This document shows positions 27,301 through 35,570 of a stretch of DNA of 64,000 nt, piece after piece. The position numbers were made by a program, and so were the translations under genes. Within the stretch, counting starts at the first letter, position 1. The number at the start of each line of letters is the position of its first letter. The notes under the pieces were generated by a model. It did not search any database, was not told where the DNA came from, and saw only the letters and a list, made by a program, of their open reading frames with translations. Source of the DNA: Glandiceps talaboti (taxonomy: Eukaryota; Hemichordata; Enteropneusta; Spengelidae); contig NC_135556.1 of NCBI RefSeq assembly GCF_964340395.1, forward strand, positions 6,775,001 to 6,839,000. The letters run 5' to 3'.

Positions 27301-29607
27301 TATCATACCTTTCTGTACTCAGGAACAGTTGTCCTTAGTACATGTTTTCAAAAGGTCTGAGTAGCCATTTGTGGGGTTTTCTGTTATTATTTATCTTATA
27401 TGTGCATTGTTTTCTACCCCAGGTACAGATTTACAAGTGGAAATACAGAGCATCCTGGAGATATTTTTAGTAACACAACTGTGGAAGTTTTACCGCATCA
27501 GCTAGAACAGAAACAAGAAGGTGTGTTAGAAACTCACTCCAAGACTAACGCATCGTACAGAAGAACTGAAGATGGGTTTTACCAAGTTGGTGAGTTTTGT
27601 GTACATTGTATGTAGTGTATGAATTTGTTTCAAAACCAATTGTAATCAGTCACTGATGGGTTTACCAACTCAGTAAGTTTGTGTATGTGCTGTGAGAATG
27701 TGTTTCAAAACTAACATGTAATCAGTCACTGATGGGGTTTACCATGTTGGAAAAATTTGTGTCTGCATGACTGTTATACAAAGTGTGTGTTTCAAAACTA
27801 GTCTCTATTCAACGGTGGGTTTTACCAAGTCAGTACATTCTGAGTATGTGCGGTATGTGTTTCAGAACTAGCCTGTATTCACAATGGGTTTTACCAAGTT
27901 GGTAAAAGTGTGTATGTGTTTCAAAACTACCCTGGTATACACCTAATGTGGGTTTTGTGATGTTGGTAAATTTTGAGTCTACATTGTGCTGTGTATGTTT
28001 CAAAACTTCCTGTGTACACGTCGTGCTGTGTATGTTTCAAAACTTTCCTGTGTACACGATATTCATCATTCATATTTAGATTTCAACAGTTCCGATATTT
28101 TAATGAGTATGATATCACCATTTATCTGATACTCATTTCCTTTGTTTAATACAACAAGTGATTTACTAATGTTCAGTCTGGTACAATCCTGTTGTAACAT
28201 GAGGATGAAACAGACATTAATTGCTCTATTTACCATAATTTATGTTGCCATTTGCATCATTTGATATTGTGCTCAGAACGATTTAGTCACCTAATGAGTG
28301 TATTAATAGATAAAAATAACTATGAGGGTAACTGAAGCAAATCAAGTCATCTAATTCATCAATTTTTTCAGATTATATGAAATTGGTAAAGAATATCAAT
28401 ACATCTACATAAGTTACTGTACATGTATTTATTTTTGCCATGAAAAATTTGACAGAATGGTAATTTAGGACATGTAAGACACACTCGGATTTTGTGGGCA
28501 GCGCAATGGGAAAGTGGGCACTATCTGTAAATAACTCATTCTGTCTGCCAGCCACATTCAGTTCAACTGTTGATGACACTTTTCACAACAGTTGAATATA
28601 GAAAAATACGGGGACAAATTTTAAAGTATGTGATCAGGACTTATTTTCACGGAAAAAGCTTTTTTGCACATATTCAGCGAAAATAAATCCAGTGCCAAAA
28701 ATAGTGTTGTCTTTCAAATCACTTTTCTTTGTTAGATGGGAGAATTTACTGACGGTAGTGCTGGTACATAGAAAGTTGATGTAGTCGTATCTAATCACTG
28801 TTTGATGTTTTGATATAACAGGTGAATTCATTGATGGTAAAGCCGGTGCAAATATTGATACATCATTGCGAGAAATAGATAAAATGAGGATACGAGTCTT
28901 AACAGATGCCAAATCATGGGTTATACTAAGTGAGGTGAGTCTGTTGTATTTTGTCTACAGTTACCTTAACAGCTTAGATGATTGTGAGTTGTTTTAGCGA
29001 GCAAACACTAATGTAGATGACAGAAACCATTTGTACTCATAAATTGAGGATACAGTCAGGGGACAACCATCCCCGAGTAGTACATACAAAACCCTCTGTG
29101 AATACAGAATATGTAACACCGTATGGAGAGGTGATGTGCGATGAATCCTGGAAGTAGCAACAGTTCCAGAAGCCTGTTCACTACAGTGTTTAGATACATT
29201 GTTAGCTGGTCATAGCCTGTTCACTGCACTGTTGAGATACATTGTTAGCTGGTCATAGCCTGTTCACTGCACTGTTAAGATACTTTGTTAGCTGGTCATG
29301 GCCTGTTCACTGCTCTGTTGAGATATACTGTTAGCTTGTCATAGCCTGTTCACTGCACTGTTGAGATACATTGTTAGCTGGTCATAGCCAGTTCACTGCA
29401 CTGTTGAGATACAGTTAGGGTGTCGTACCTCCTAGCCCTTGTATCAACAGGTGCAACGAACTAACAATGTATCTCAACTGCACAGTGAAGAGGCTACAAC
29501 TCCAGGAACATAATAGAGTAAGCATAACCCTGCACATTGACTGACTGGCTGAGTGACTCTATTTTTGTTTTACTTTACAGATACATATTGTAGCTGGTAA
29601 AAGGTGA
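9605..29607 (+). CDS. MGAT4: MGAT4-type alpha-1,3-mannosyl-glycoprotein 4-beta-N-acetylglucosaminyltransferase, 12 exons, 5'-partial
   Basis: Twelve GT-AG exons join in frame into 457 residues plus stop: 9605-9751, 10346-10479, 11734-11780, 13150-13263, 16246-16321, 16972-17086, 17544-17674, 18664-18771, 25937-26130, 27423-27589, 28822-28934, 29581-29607. The product matches animal GnT-IV (GT54) along its length. These Golgi type II membrane enzymes add the beta-1,4-GlcNAc branch to the alpha-1,3 mannose arm of N-glycans, using UDP-GlcNAc. Visible family blocks are [14 protein letters not shown] (exon 2), NLKETFGD (exon 4), [17 protein letters not shown] (exon 5), LEDDII (exon 6, the acidic metal/nucleotide-sugar motif), [16 protein letters not shown] (exon 7), [12 protein letters not shown] (exon 8) and the C-terminal lectin-like domain (exons 9-12). 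Vertebrate homologues have about 535 residues, so about 80-90 N-terminal residues (tail, membrane anchor, stem) are missing and must be upstream. Closest to MGAT4A/B; I cannot say whether it is pro-orthologous to both. Confidence 0.95.
10158..10290. mobile_element. MITE fragment (CCAGACGATAAAATGTAGC family)
   Basis: Shares CCAGACGATAAAATGTAGCA with the fuller palindromic copy at 40127-40283. Confidence 0.55.
10346..10479 (+). CDS. MGAT4: MGAT4 exon b: start of catalytic domain
   Basis: Acceptor TTTGCAG, donor GTAAGT. It encodes [18 protein letters not shown] and then [11 protein letters not shown], the first beta-strands of the GT54 fold. Phases 1 in and 0 out agree with the neighbours. Confidence 0.95.
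11397..11445. mobile_element. Solo end of the TTAAAGTGGCC MITE family
   Basis: TTTAAAGTGGCCATATGGAT continuing to ATGAGGATTGGGTAT. No opposite end nearby; in an MGAT4 intron. Confidence 0.7.
11490..11554. repeat. (TG)n microsatellite
   Basis: About 32 uninterrupted TG units in an MGAT4 intron. Confidence 0.95.
11734..11780 (+). CDS. MGAT4: MGAT4 exon c (47 nt)
   Basis: A very short exon, [16 protein letters not shown], between acceptor ATTTCAG and donor GTAAGT. It fills the gap between the IGE strand and the [12 protein letters not shown] segment exactly as in the vertebrate protein. Confidence 0.9.
12690..12960. mobile_element. Repeat Z, partial copy
   Basis: Shares AGCTTTTCTGTTTGATACAA, ACCAATAAGAAAC, GATTGAATGAGTGCAGGTT and CCCGAATGTCTG with 17740-17945. 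Confidence 0.7.
13150..13263 (+). CDS. MGAT4: MGAT4 exon d
   Basis: It encodes [20 protein letters not shown] and [14 protein letters not shown]. The split Lys codon joins exactly to WRTKQN of the next exon. The donor is GTGAGT. Confidence 0.95.
13276..13565. repeat. 80-87-bp tandem repeat with CCAAT boxes, ~3.5 copies
   Basis: GGGTTACA(C/T) anchors at 13278, 13365, 13445 and 13527. Each unit contains GATTGGT and ACCAATTGTG, i.e. CCAAT boxes on both strands. Confidence 0.85.
13870..14200 (+). repeat. Dispersed repeat D1, plus orientation
   Basis: Copy of the 6539-6960 repeat in the opposite orientation, in an MGAT4 intron. It starts near TTTCCGATAACATTGCCTC and ends near GAAAACACATAATTTG. 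Confidence 0.7.
14765..15375. repeat. Dispersed repeat D2, interrupted by a LINE fragment
   Basis: Second copy of D2. The LINE tail sits at 14985-15345 between the AACATGTACTCATAC part and the AAGGTGTTACAATGAGA part. Confidence 0.55.
14985..15345 (-). pseudogene. LINE 3' end (RT C-terminus) inserted in an older repeat
   Basis: Minus-strand frames give [28 protein letters not shown] and [17 protein letters not shown], the C-terminal end typical of CR1/L2/RTE-type LINE ORF2, split by a frameshift. It ends in an ATTGA-type short tandem tail at 14985-15000. The insertion interrupts a repeat whose uninterrupted copy is at 7330-7560. Confidence 0.65.
15743..15998. repeat. 82-bp tandem repeat, ~3 copies
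   Basis: GTGTGTCATGTACTGG recurs at 82-bp spacing with over 95% identity between units, so it is recent. Confidence 0.9.
16246..16321 (+). CDS. MGAT4: MGAT4 exon e
   Basis: It encodes [20 protein letters not shown] and TFYVQ, a highly conserved GT54 stretch just before the acidic motif. A (TG)n-rich microsatellite begins about 55 bp after its GTAGGT donor. Confidence 0.95.
16376..16588. repeat. (TG)n/(TGCG) microsatellite
   Basis: TGTGCGTGCATG-type repeats, then a long pure (TG)n at 16480-16548. Open frames here are artefacts. Confidence 0.95.
16972..17086 (+). CDS. MGAT4: MGAT4 exon f: LEDDI catalytic motif
   Basis: It starts with [11 protein letters not shown]. The E-D-D triplet (residues 175-177 of the visible protein) is the DxD-like metal and UDP-GlcNAc site of GT54 enzymes. 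It ends with [13 protein letters not shown], matching vertebrate WMILEFSQLGFIG. Confidence 0.95.
17140..17227. repeat. (C)n(CT)n tract
   Basis: Ten Cs, then an interrupted CT tract, just after MGAT4 exon f. Confidence 0.9.
17544..17674 (+). CDS. MGAT4: MGAT4 exon g
   Basis: It encodes [20 protein letters not shown] and [22 protein letters not shown]. The acceptor is CTTACAG and the donor GTAAGT. The second block is nearly identical to the vertebrate enzymes. Confidence 0.95.
17740..18088. mobile_element. Palindromic MITE, repeat Z
   Basis: Left arm ATTTCACAATATCG...CTTTTCTGTT pairs with right arm AACAGAAAAGCTGCACAGTA...TTGTGAAATTCAC. The arms are imperfect. It begins ~65 bp after MGAT4 exon g. 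Confidence 0.7.
18664..18771 (+). CDS. MGAT4: MGAT4 exon h
   Basis: 36 codons, phase 0 at both ends: [20 protein letters not shown] then [16 protein letters not shown]. This is the end of the catalytic domain. The donor GTAAGT opens the longest intron of the visible gene (7.2 kb). Confidence 0.95.
19119..19202. repeat. (TG)n microsatellite
   Basis: About 41 GT units with one A interruption. Confidence 0.95.
19440..19682 (+). mobile_element. tRNA-derived SINE (family A), 3'-truncated
   Basis: Shares with 30261-30490 the TGGAGTCA head, GACTAAAGTCC, GGGACCTGGTAGGATAGA and TGGAATGGATTGTATGCTCC. The B box is degraded. It lies in the 7.2 kb MGAT4 intron. Confidence 0.75.
19684..19965 (+). mobile_element. 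tRNA-derived SINE (family B)
   Basis: Directly follows the family A copy. The head has GGTTGAGTGGTTAAACCACTT (A-box-like) and B box GGGTTCGAACCC at about 19740. The body carries CCCCGGGTACTCTGGTTTCC, a segment seen in many invertebrate SINEs, and the tail is ATTATTATTA. Confidence 0.8.
20433..20487. repeat. (GTT)n microsatellite
   Basis: About 18 perfect GTT triplets; poly-Asn or poly-Thr frames on the minus strand are artefacts. Confidence 0.95.
21448..21803. mobile_element. Possible MITE with TGCGCCTC ends
   Basis: Left AATGCGCCTCGG and right GAGGCGCATAT form short inverted ends about 350 bp apart. The interior resembles 26205-26420 (CATATGAAA/CATGTGAAAGCTTGTT, GCCATTTTGAATT/GCCATATTGGATT). 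Confidence 0.4.
22006..22457. mobile_element. Large palindromic MITE
   Basis: Arms of ~200 nt. Left GGTATTTTCATAAACTTTGG pairs with CCAAAGTTTATGAAAATACC. TATTCATTAGATGCACACTG pairs with the CAGTGTGCATCAAATGA side near the centre. The ends are TTAAAGGGGA and TCCCCTGTAA. Confidence 0.75.
24029..24311. repeat. (TG)n / (TATG)n compound microsatellite
   Basis: Pure TG at both ends with a TATG block at 24181-24258. Confidence 0.95.
25937..26130 (+). CDS. MGAT4: MGAT4 exon i: start of lectin-like domain
   Basis: It begins [20 protein letters not shown], like vertebrate DKDYMKPL...NPPAEV, and continues through [20 protein letters not shown]. This is where the C-terminal beta-sandwich (CBM32-like lectin) domain of GnT-IV begins. 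Confidence 0.95.
26674..26854. mobile_element. Palindromic MITE, 181 bp
   Basis: TAATAACACATG at the left is the complement of the right end. The inner arms GCAATATCACAATTTA and GGCACTCTTTACCAA are also inverted around a GCCGAAGGC-type centre near 26765. Confidence 0.8.
27423..27589 (+). CDS. MGAT4: MGAT4 exon j: lectin domain
   Basis: It encodes [20 protein letters not shown] and EVLPHQLEQ, then [10 protein letters not shown]. Vertebrate counterparts are [21 protein letters not shown] and RLEDGYFRIG. The last ~19 nt and the 5' splice site are repeated as a degenerate array in the following intron. Confidence 0.95.
27571..28060. repeat. Degenerate tandem array grown from an exon/5' splice-site junction
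   Basis: The end of MGAT4 exon j (GATGGGTTTTACCAAGTTG|GTGAGT) and the following intron sequence recur about five times, with junctions near 27590, 27673, 27748, 27831, 27902 and 27966 (64-83-bp spacing). Each unit also holds GTGTTTCAAAACTA. Two downstream units keep donor-like GTAAGT (27673) and GTAAAA (27902). Confidence 0.85.
28822..28934 (+). CDS. MGAT4: MGAT4 exon k: lectin domain
   Basis: It encodes [20 protein letters not shown] and [18 protein letters not shown]. Vertebrate WAILNEIHI aligns with WVILSE plus the next exon. Donor GTGAGT. Confidence 0.95.
29175..29500. mobile_element. TIR element (AGCCTGTT family) with expanded 43-bp tandem repeats
   Basis: About five direct 43-bp units (AGCCTGTTCACTGCACTG, GATACATTGTTAGCTGG) and one inverted copy at 29460-29495. 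Related to the unexpanded element at 8090-8215. Confidence 0.75.
29581..29607 (+). CDS. MGAT4: MGAT4 terminal coding exon
   Basis: After acceptor TTTACAG it encodes IHIVAGKR and TGA, matching the vertebrate terminal NEIHIKKATN region. The 3'UTR follows. No convincing AATAAA lies within the next ~500 bp, so the poly(A) site is unassigned. Confidence 0.9.
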   Translation: MHIVAGKR

Positions 29608-30260
29608 CCATTATTTGGTGCCAACAGTGTCATTACATCCCTGTATCTTCTCCTTATTCTATTAGTCTTTGTCTGTGTGTTCTATGTCCTTGTTATCCAA
29701 TGTTATACTTAGCAGGGTATTCTTAGAATGAACTGTCAACTCTGCAGTGTGTTAATCAAGCTTGTTTTCTGGTGCAATTATAAAAAAAAACTTAGTGTTG
29801 CTGTGATTTTGTTGTTGTTGTGTCTTGCATTATCCAGTCAAACTGGACAACGTTCAGCTCAAATTTAGAAATCTTGGCATTTATATGTCTCTCAGACATG
29901 TCTGTTCCTGTAAGAACTATGCTGCCGTGAGTCAATGCTTTCAGTGAATGCAGTTGCACTATGAACATTACTAATTTGCCGTAGGCAGTGTTTTAACTTG
30001 AGTTTGTGAACCCCGGGTCTCTGATATTCAGAAATTGTGTAAAATTTGCATTGTTTTTGTAAATGTTATGGTATAAAATAGATGGGGAAATAATTTGTAA
30101 AATGACAGGAGACTGTCTTACTCTCAACAAAACACTGCTTATGTGACTATTATACCTTTAGTTTTGACAAGCTAACATAGATACAAATTTATAAAACCTA
30201 TAATTGTGGTGTGTAGTAGGTAAATGAAATCAAGACATCGCAAGTTCCTGAAAATGTAAA

Positions 30261-30621
30261 TGGAGTCACGATGGGCGAATGGTTAAAGTGGCTGGCTTTG
30301 AATCTGCAGATGCAGGTTCAAGCCCCATCGCTGCCATTTGTTACTGAGTGACTAAAGTCCTTGGTTAAGATTTGAACCACGATTGTGTCGCAGTCGACCC
30401 AGCTGTATAATTGGGGACCTGGTAGGATAGATGTCGCAATGTGAATGCTTTAGTGCCTGTGTGCTTATAGAGGCTGCAATGGATTGTTTTGCTCCCCTGG
30501 GAGTTGAGGAAGTATAAAGGGCTGTTGTGTCACTGTAGATCCGTGCCAAGGTTAGTAATTGTAAAGCGCTTCAATTGAGCACAGTGTGGGAAAGCACTAT
30601 ATAAAAAGACAGCATTATTAC
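30261..30621 (+). mobile_element. tRNA-derived SINE (family A), near full length
   Basis: The head resembles a tRNA gene, with an A-box-like segment (GGGCGAATGGTTAAAGTGG) and B box GGTTCAAGCCC at 30315. The body (ACCTGGTAGGATAGA...) is followed by a tail containing GTAAAGCGCTTC and AGCACTATATAAAAA. The body recurs at 19440-19680. Confidence 0.8.
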
Positions 30622-30948
30622 AATATAAATTGGATATCCAGACAAATGAAAAGCTGCACAGGTCTTGCAATTGACTGAAAATCCTACGGTGAGTGCAATC
30701 ATATCAGTGTCCATTGATAAATTAACATCAACATGCCACAATAATGGTTTTACTTTATTTTCTATCTTAGCTTGTCAAACATGTTCTTACGAAAGTTGTA
30801 AGACCGGGTTGTGTTTATGTAAAGTAACAAGTGTATATCTACCAGTTAATAATGAACTTACTAGGAGTAAGTGGGTGGAGTGTAAACATGCATGGCAGCA
30901 CTGTCCTTTGTGGAAAAGGCATGTCTGAGATTTGGTGTATGTTGATGA

Positions 30949-31215
30949 GGAGCCAATCAAATTTGATATGTGCTCAAAAGGAGACAATCAGATTTTGTAT
31001 GTGTTCTTAAGGAGCCAATCAGATTTGATATGTTTTCAAAAGGAGCCAATCAAATTTGGTATGTGTTCAAAAGGTGCCAATCAGATTTGATATGTGTTCA
31101 AAAGGAGCCAATCAGATTTGATATGTGTTCAAAAGGAGCCAATCAGATTTGATATGTGTTCAAAAGGAGCCAATCAAATTTGGTATGTGTTGACAAGGAG
31201 CCAATCAGATTTACT
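30949..31215. repeat. 31-bp minisatellite carrying CCAAT boxes, 9 copies
   Basis: The (C/A)CAATC cores lie at 30953, 30984, 31015, 31046, 31077, 31108, 31139, 31170 and 31201, exactly 31 bp apart. Most units read GAGCCAATCAGATTTGATAT. Confidence 0.95.
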
Positions 31216-31516
31216 TCACTTTAGATTCATCTTTCAGTGCCTTGAATATTTTGTATGTTATCTTTGGGTCAGGTTTTTTTTTTTGTCAATAATATTGAAA
31301 AGATTAGAACAAAATCTCAATATGAAATGTATTTACAATAAATCATTGATTTGGGTTTATATGTTACGTGTTATGCAGCAGGAAAGGGTAGCTTTTTGTG
31401 TGTTACAAGGGTTCTTTTGTTGTTGTAAGCTGTAGGAAAAATCTTAGTTTGTCATTTTCTGTGTCTTTTAATGCAATAGGGTTATATATGTATATACGTT
31501 GGATTACTGTATTACA

Positions 31517-31580
31517 ATTCCCCCCCCCCCACCCCTCATTCCCCCTACCCCACCCCACCTACCACCTCCCCCCACTCCAG
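31517..31580. repeat. C-rich tract
   Basis: CCCCACCCC-type runs; Pro-rich frames are artefacts. Confidence 0.8.
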
Positions 31581-32215
31581 ATCATTTGCCAATTAATGGC
31601 ACCACATCACTGTTGGCACACCATTGTCATATGGACCTTCACAATCCGAAACATTGGATTTTAAAAAACAAGGGTAGCGTTAACCATTTGGTCCAAGATA
31701 ACATTTTGACTTACCATAATAGTACCAATTTAAAAGGAAGTGATTTTTACCACGGTTTGGATGGTATGCATTAGGCTCAACACTAGGGCAGATTAACCCT
31801 TTGAGCTCATCATTTTTCTATATTGACGTCAGCAGAACTATACCCTAAGAATGGGGTATTAATAGGCTCTACAGCCTGCAATGAAAACCTTGGATCAGAA
31901 AATCAATTATTCAGTTTTAAAATAATTGAATTTATATGTGATGAGCTACAAAATGAATGATTGCATCGTATCTTGAATGTGACTTTTTACAATGATATTG
32001 TAGTGTACAACAGAGGCTTGTGGGTAAATAGTGCCAATAAATCAAGTCATTCTTACTTATCTTTGACCAAAAAGCAAGCAAAGCGTTTCAGAAACTATGG
32101 CTGCAAATGACATAGGAGCACTATTTTTTAATTTTGAATGAATGAATGAGTGAGTGAATGAATGAATTTTGATTGAAATTTAGAATGTCAAAAGATTGTA
32201 GGTTTGATGATGTTT

Positions 32216-32420
32216 CAAGCTATTCTGTTGGATAAATTCAAGCTATGCTGTTGGATAAATTCAAGCTATTCTGTTACAATAATTCTAGCTATTCTGTCGC
32301 ATAAATTCCCGCTATTCTACCACATAAATTCTAGCTATTCTGTTTGATAAATTCTAGCTATTCTTTTCAGTAAATTCCACTTATTTGACATCAAGTCCAA
32401 CTATTTTGTCACATTATTAT
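32216..32420. repeat. ~23-bp degenerate minisatellite
   Basis: TCAAGCTATTCTGTTGGATAAAT and variants repeat about eight times with a 22-24-bp period. Confidence 0.8.
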
Positions 32421-32731
32421 TAAAGTTCGACCATTTTGTCACACAGTTTTACCATAGTTGAGTAGACTTTCACATTTAATATTGTATGTTTGATAACTAT
32501 ATGATCAGCCTATTTCACAGTCCTATTTATCAAAATTTAAATACGTGTTTTGTAAATATCACTGCAACTTTATATCTAAAACCTTTCTTGATGATAGGTT
32601 TTAAATTTTGATGATAGTAGATTTACCCACAATGTATGGTGAAAACAATATCTGTTATTAACCTCAAAAAGAATGAACTATACATCTGCTAGAATTTATA
32701 AATGTTTATTTCTGATTATCTACTATCATAG

Positions 32732-32822
32732 CCTGTAAGATACGTCGTGATAGGGCGCCCTCACACATCGGTCAACCCCGGCTGGTAAGAGGCAGAGCGA
32801 AACGATGTGTCTTACAGTCTAC
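32732..32822. mobile_element. 91-bp MITE with target-site duplication
   Basis: The inverted ends CTGTAAGATACGTCGT and ACGATGTGTCTTACAG are flanked by an 11-bp direct repeat TACTATCATAG (32721-32731 and 32823-32833). The interior TAGGGCGCCCTCACACATCG recurs at 56345-56432. Confidence 0.75.
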
Positions 32823-34123
32823 TACTATCATAGCACACTATCATGTGTTGTGTTGTTTGTTTCATCCACCATTCAGTGTTTGAGATGTAGCCTAAATTTC
32901 ATTGGTTGATTTTGGCTGTGTCCTCTCAAAACACTCGTGCTACGAGCTACGTGCTACGACCTACATTGATAAGTTTAGTCCATCATGAAATATTTCCCTT
33001 CGTGGTTGACTTATCCTGCCTACTGATGGAGATTACATCACAAAGCTCCACTCTCCATGTTTATGCAAATCAGTTGGTGACACCTCTGACATCATCTGAC
33101 ACAGTCGGTAGATTTAAAACCCAGTATGAATTTGCAACCAATTTTCTTTGTTAAAGTCAATGATTGAATTCAAATCAAAGTGAGTGTGAAGAGGACATAA
33201 CTGAAATCAACCAAGCAAAGTGTCTACAAGGCTATTAGAGAGGCGACATTATATATTTTTATGACAAGTTTGATGAACCGGTAAATGGATGATGGATGTT
33301 CAACCAGTATTAATGTATATAATTCTTCAACATAGGTCACTCGGTAGGAATGAGCCTTTTATTTCTGTTTATAGAGACAATTATTGTACTGGGCTAACTT
33401 TAAAAATGAAAGATTTTAAAATTATTGCAGAGTGATTGTGGTAAAATAGATTTGCTTGTTTAAGGGCAGTGCAACACAAAAATCTACCGTATTTATGAGT
33501 TGCTCCTGAACCCTTTTCATATGTGACAGTAACCATAGACCGGTGATCACTCGGAACAAAAAGAAACGACACAAACTATGGAAATAGAGGTAAATAAAGC
33601 ATTTAGCCACTTTCACCACATCAGATTTTAATCAGATTACCATAGACCCCACATGAAAACAGAACCCTTAGTTTACTGTTAAAACGTGAGTATAAACAGA
33701 GCCCCTTAGGTTTGTGTAACTTTGTAATAATCTTCTTAGTTGCCTGCAGCATGTAACTATACCCCTTAGCTTGTTGGCGTTGCATATTAAAGTAGCTAGT
33801 GGCATTTTTATGAAAATGAGAGGAAAAACTTATGAAGTGAACCGGGAAACCTCATATCATCAGAAATCATTATCACCTTATGAATTAGAACATTTAGTGT
33901 TAGGTTAAGTAACATGCTTGTTCTTCGATTTAAGATCTAGGTGTTAACACCATGGAAAAAATTTGTCTGTTTCAATCATTTATAATGTACAGTATTTATC
34001 TGAACTATTTTACTCTCCACAAATCAAAAGTTGTAATCTTTTCCAATAATTCCATAGTCCAACTAGAGATTTTGATCACCTAGCTTCTCATTGGTATAAT
34101 ACAGATTTTTTATTTCATTTAGT

Positions 34124-34452
34124 GTGGCACAAGCTGGGTTCATAAAGTTGTTACTCAAATGAGAATACTTGAATAAAACCTTGATTTAAACTATTTTAGT
34201 ATCACGTTAATGACGATGTATGAAATTTGTGTTCTGGCATTGTTAGAATGGTTAGAAGGGAGGTCATGTACATTACATATAATAAATAACGATATTGTAT
34301 TGTTGTGTATAAGTTGATCTTAATACCAAGTTTGATTTCAAATGATTTTGAAGTATGCTTCAGTAAGTTGAATACTGCAAGTAAATTTTAGATATGCTGC
34401 AAAAATGTACACACACACACACAAATATAAACTCAGCTTGTGCCCCTTTAAG
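34124..34452. mobile_element. TIR element (AAAGGGGCACAAGCTGAG family)
   Basis: Left GTGGCACAAGCTGGGTTCAT, right complement AAAGGGGCACAAGCTGAGTT. Same family as the outer element at 3907-4655; both contain an ACCTTGATT(T/A)AA segment. Confidence 0.65.
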
Positions 34453-34594
34453 TTAGAAATGAGATGGATATGTTGTTACTCAGTGATATTGTAATTCTCC
34501 ACAACCTTTTTTCACCGACACAGCTTTAACTAATGGGTAGACTTTTTTAGTCTCTACCCTAAGGTCCAGGGATAGTCAATACATGCATACAACA

Positions 34595-34828
34595 CATAAC
34601 ACTCAAGTGAAGCGATTCCAGTGTGTACTACACTCGTTTACAACCTGTAACATCCAAGTGAAGCAATTCCAGTGTGTACTACACTCATTTACAACCTGTA
34701 ACACCCAAGTGAAGCGATTCCAGTGTGTACTACACTCATTTACAACCTGTAACACCCAAGTGAAGTGATTCCAGTGTGTACTACACTCATTTACAACCTG
34801 TAACACCCAAGTGAAGTGATTCCAGTGT
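34595..34828. repeat. 51-bp tandem repeat, ~4.5 copies
   Basis: CAAGTGAAGCGATTCCAGTG then a CACTCATTTACAACCTGTAA block. The 51-bp period is divisible by 3, so frames stay open on both strands. Not judged coding. Confidence 0.9.
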
Positions 34829-35570
34829 GTGCGATATTTGTATTTGATATAGTGTTCAAATCAAGTCCAAAATTACTCGATGTTACGGGTTGTACAGTGT
34901 ATTTCTTTGCAAGTCATAAAAACTAAAGTAACTGCAACTTTAACTATTTTTTCAATTATTTATGTCCATATTTTCAATTTATATTATGTAAGTGGGTGTA
35001 CATGTGTGATTGTCATGCAATCAAATGCACGATGTAACACAGTTTATGTGAATAATTTATCTTTGTTGGCACACCTGTTAAGAATTAGCGAAACATGAGT
35101 AACGAGTGATGACCGGAGTGTACACACTGATGAATATTTGAGTCCAATATCTTTGTACATGTTTGTTTTGTTTGACCACTTTCTTGAAAATTCTCTATCC
35201 AACATCCCTTATAGTAACTACAGCCAATTTCATATTAGTTCACAGATGTAATTTTATCTTGGTTTTGGTAGATAAGTACCACACTTCAGACATGCTGACT
35301 CTTTACACATGGAAACAAGATGCAAGTAATATTGTAACACATTGTTACCGCTGATATGTGGAAATATATACATGTTACACTAGTCTGCTGCAGTGAGCTG
35401 GGTTTATCACAATTACTTCGATTTTGTTTTCATTTGTATTGCGTCAACGTGTCTAGAGTGTTGTTTTTGTCTACTAATATTGTATAAAGCAAGATAAAAA
35501 TACATTTGTGACACAGAGTTTTGGCAAAATTAGATGAAATTTTCTGGAAAAGATTTGGAATAGTATATAT

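Noticed and set aside
27660-27670. Additional lectin-domain exon copies
   Set aside because: The intron repeats carry only the last ~19 nt of exon j, not a whole exon, and have no acceptors in register.
30261-30330. tRNA gene
   Set aside because: A and B boxes are present, but the cloverleaf is not intact and the sequence continues into a SINE body and tail. The same applies at 19684, 49215 and 58285.
34583-34806. Open frames on both strands of the 51-bp array
   Set aside because: A period divisible by three keeps frames open without selection; no splice sites or homology.
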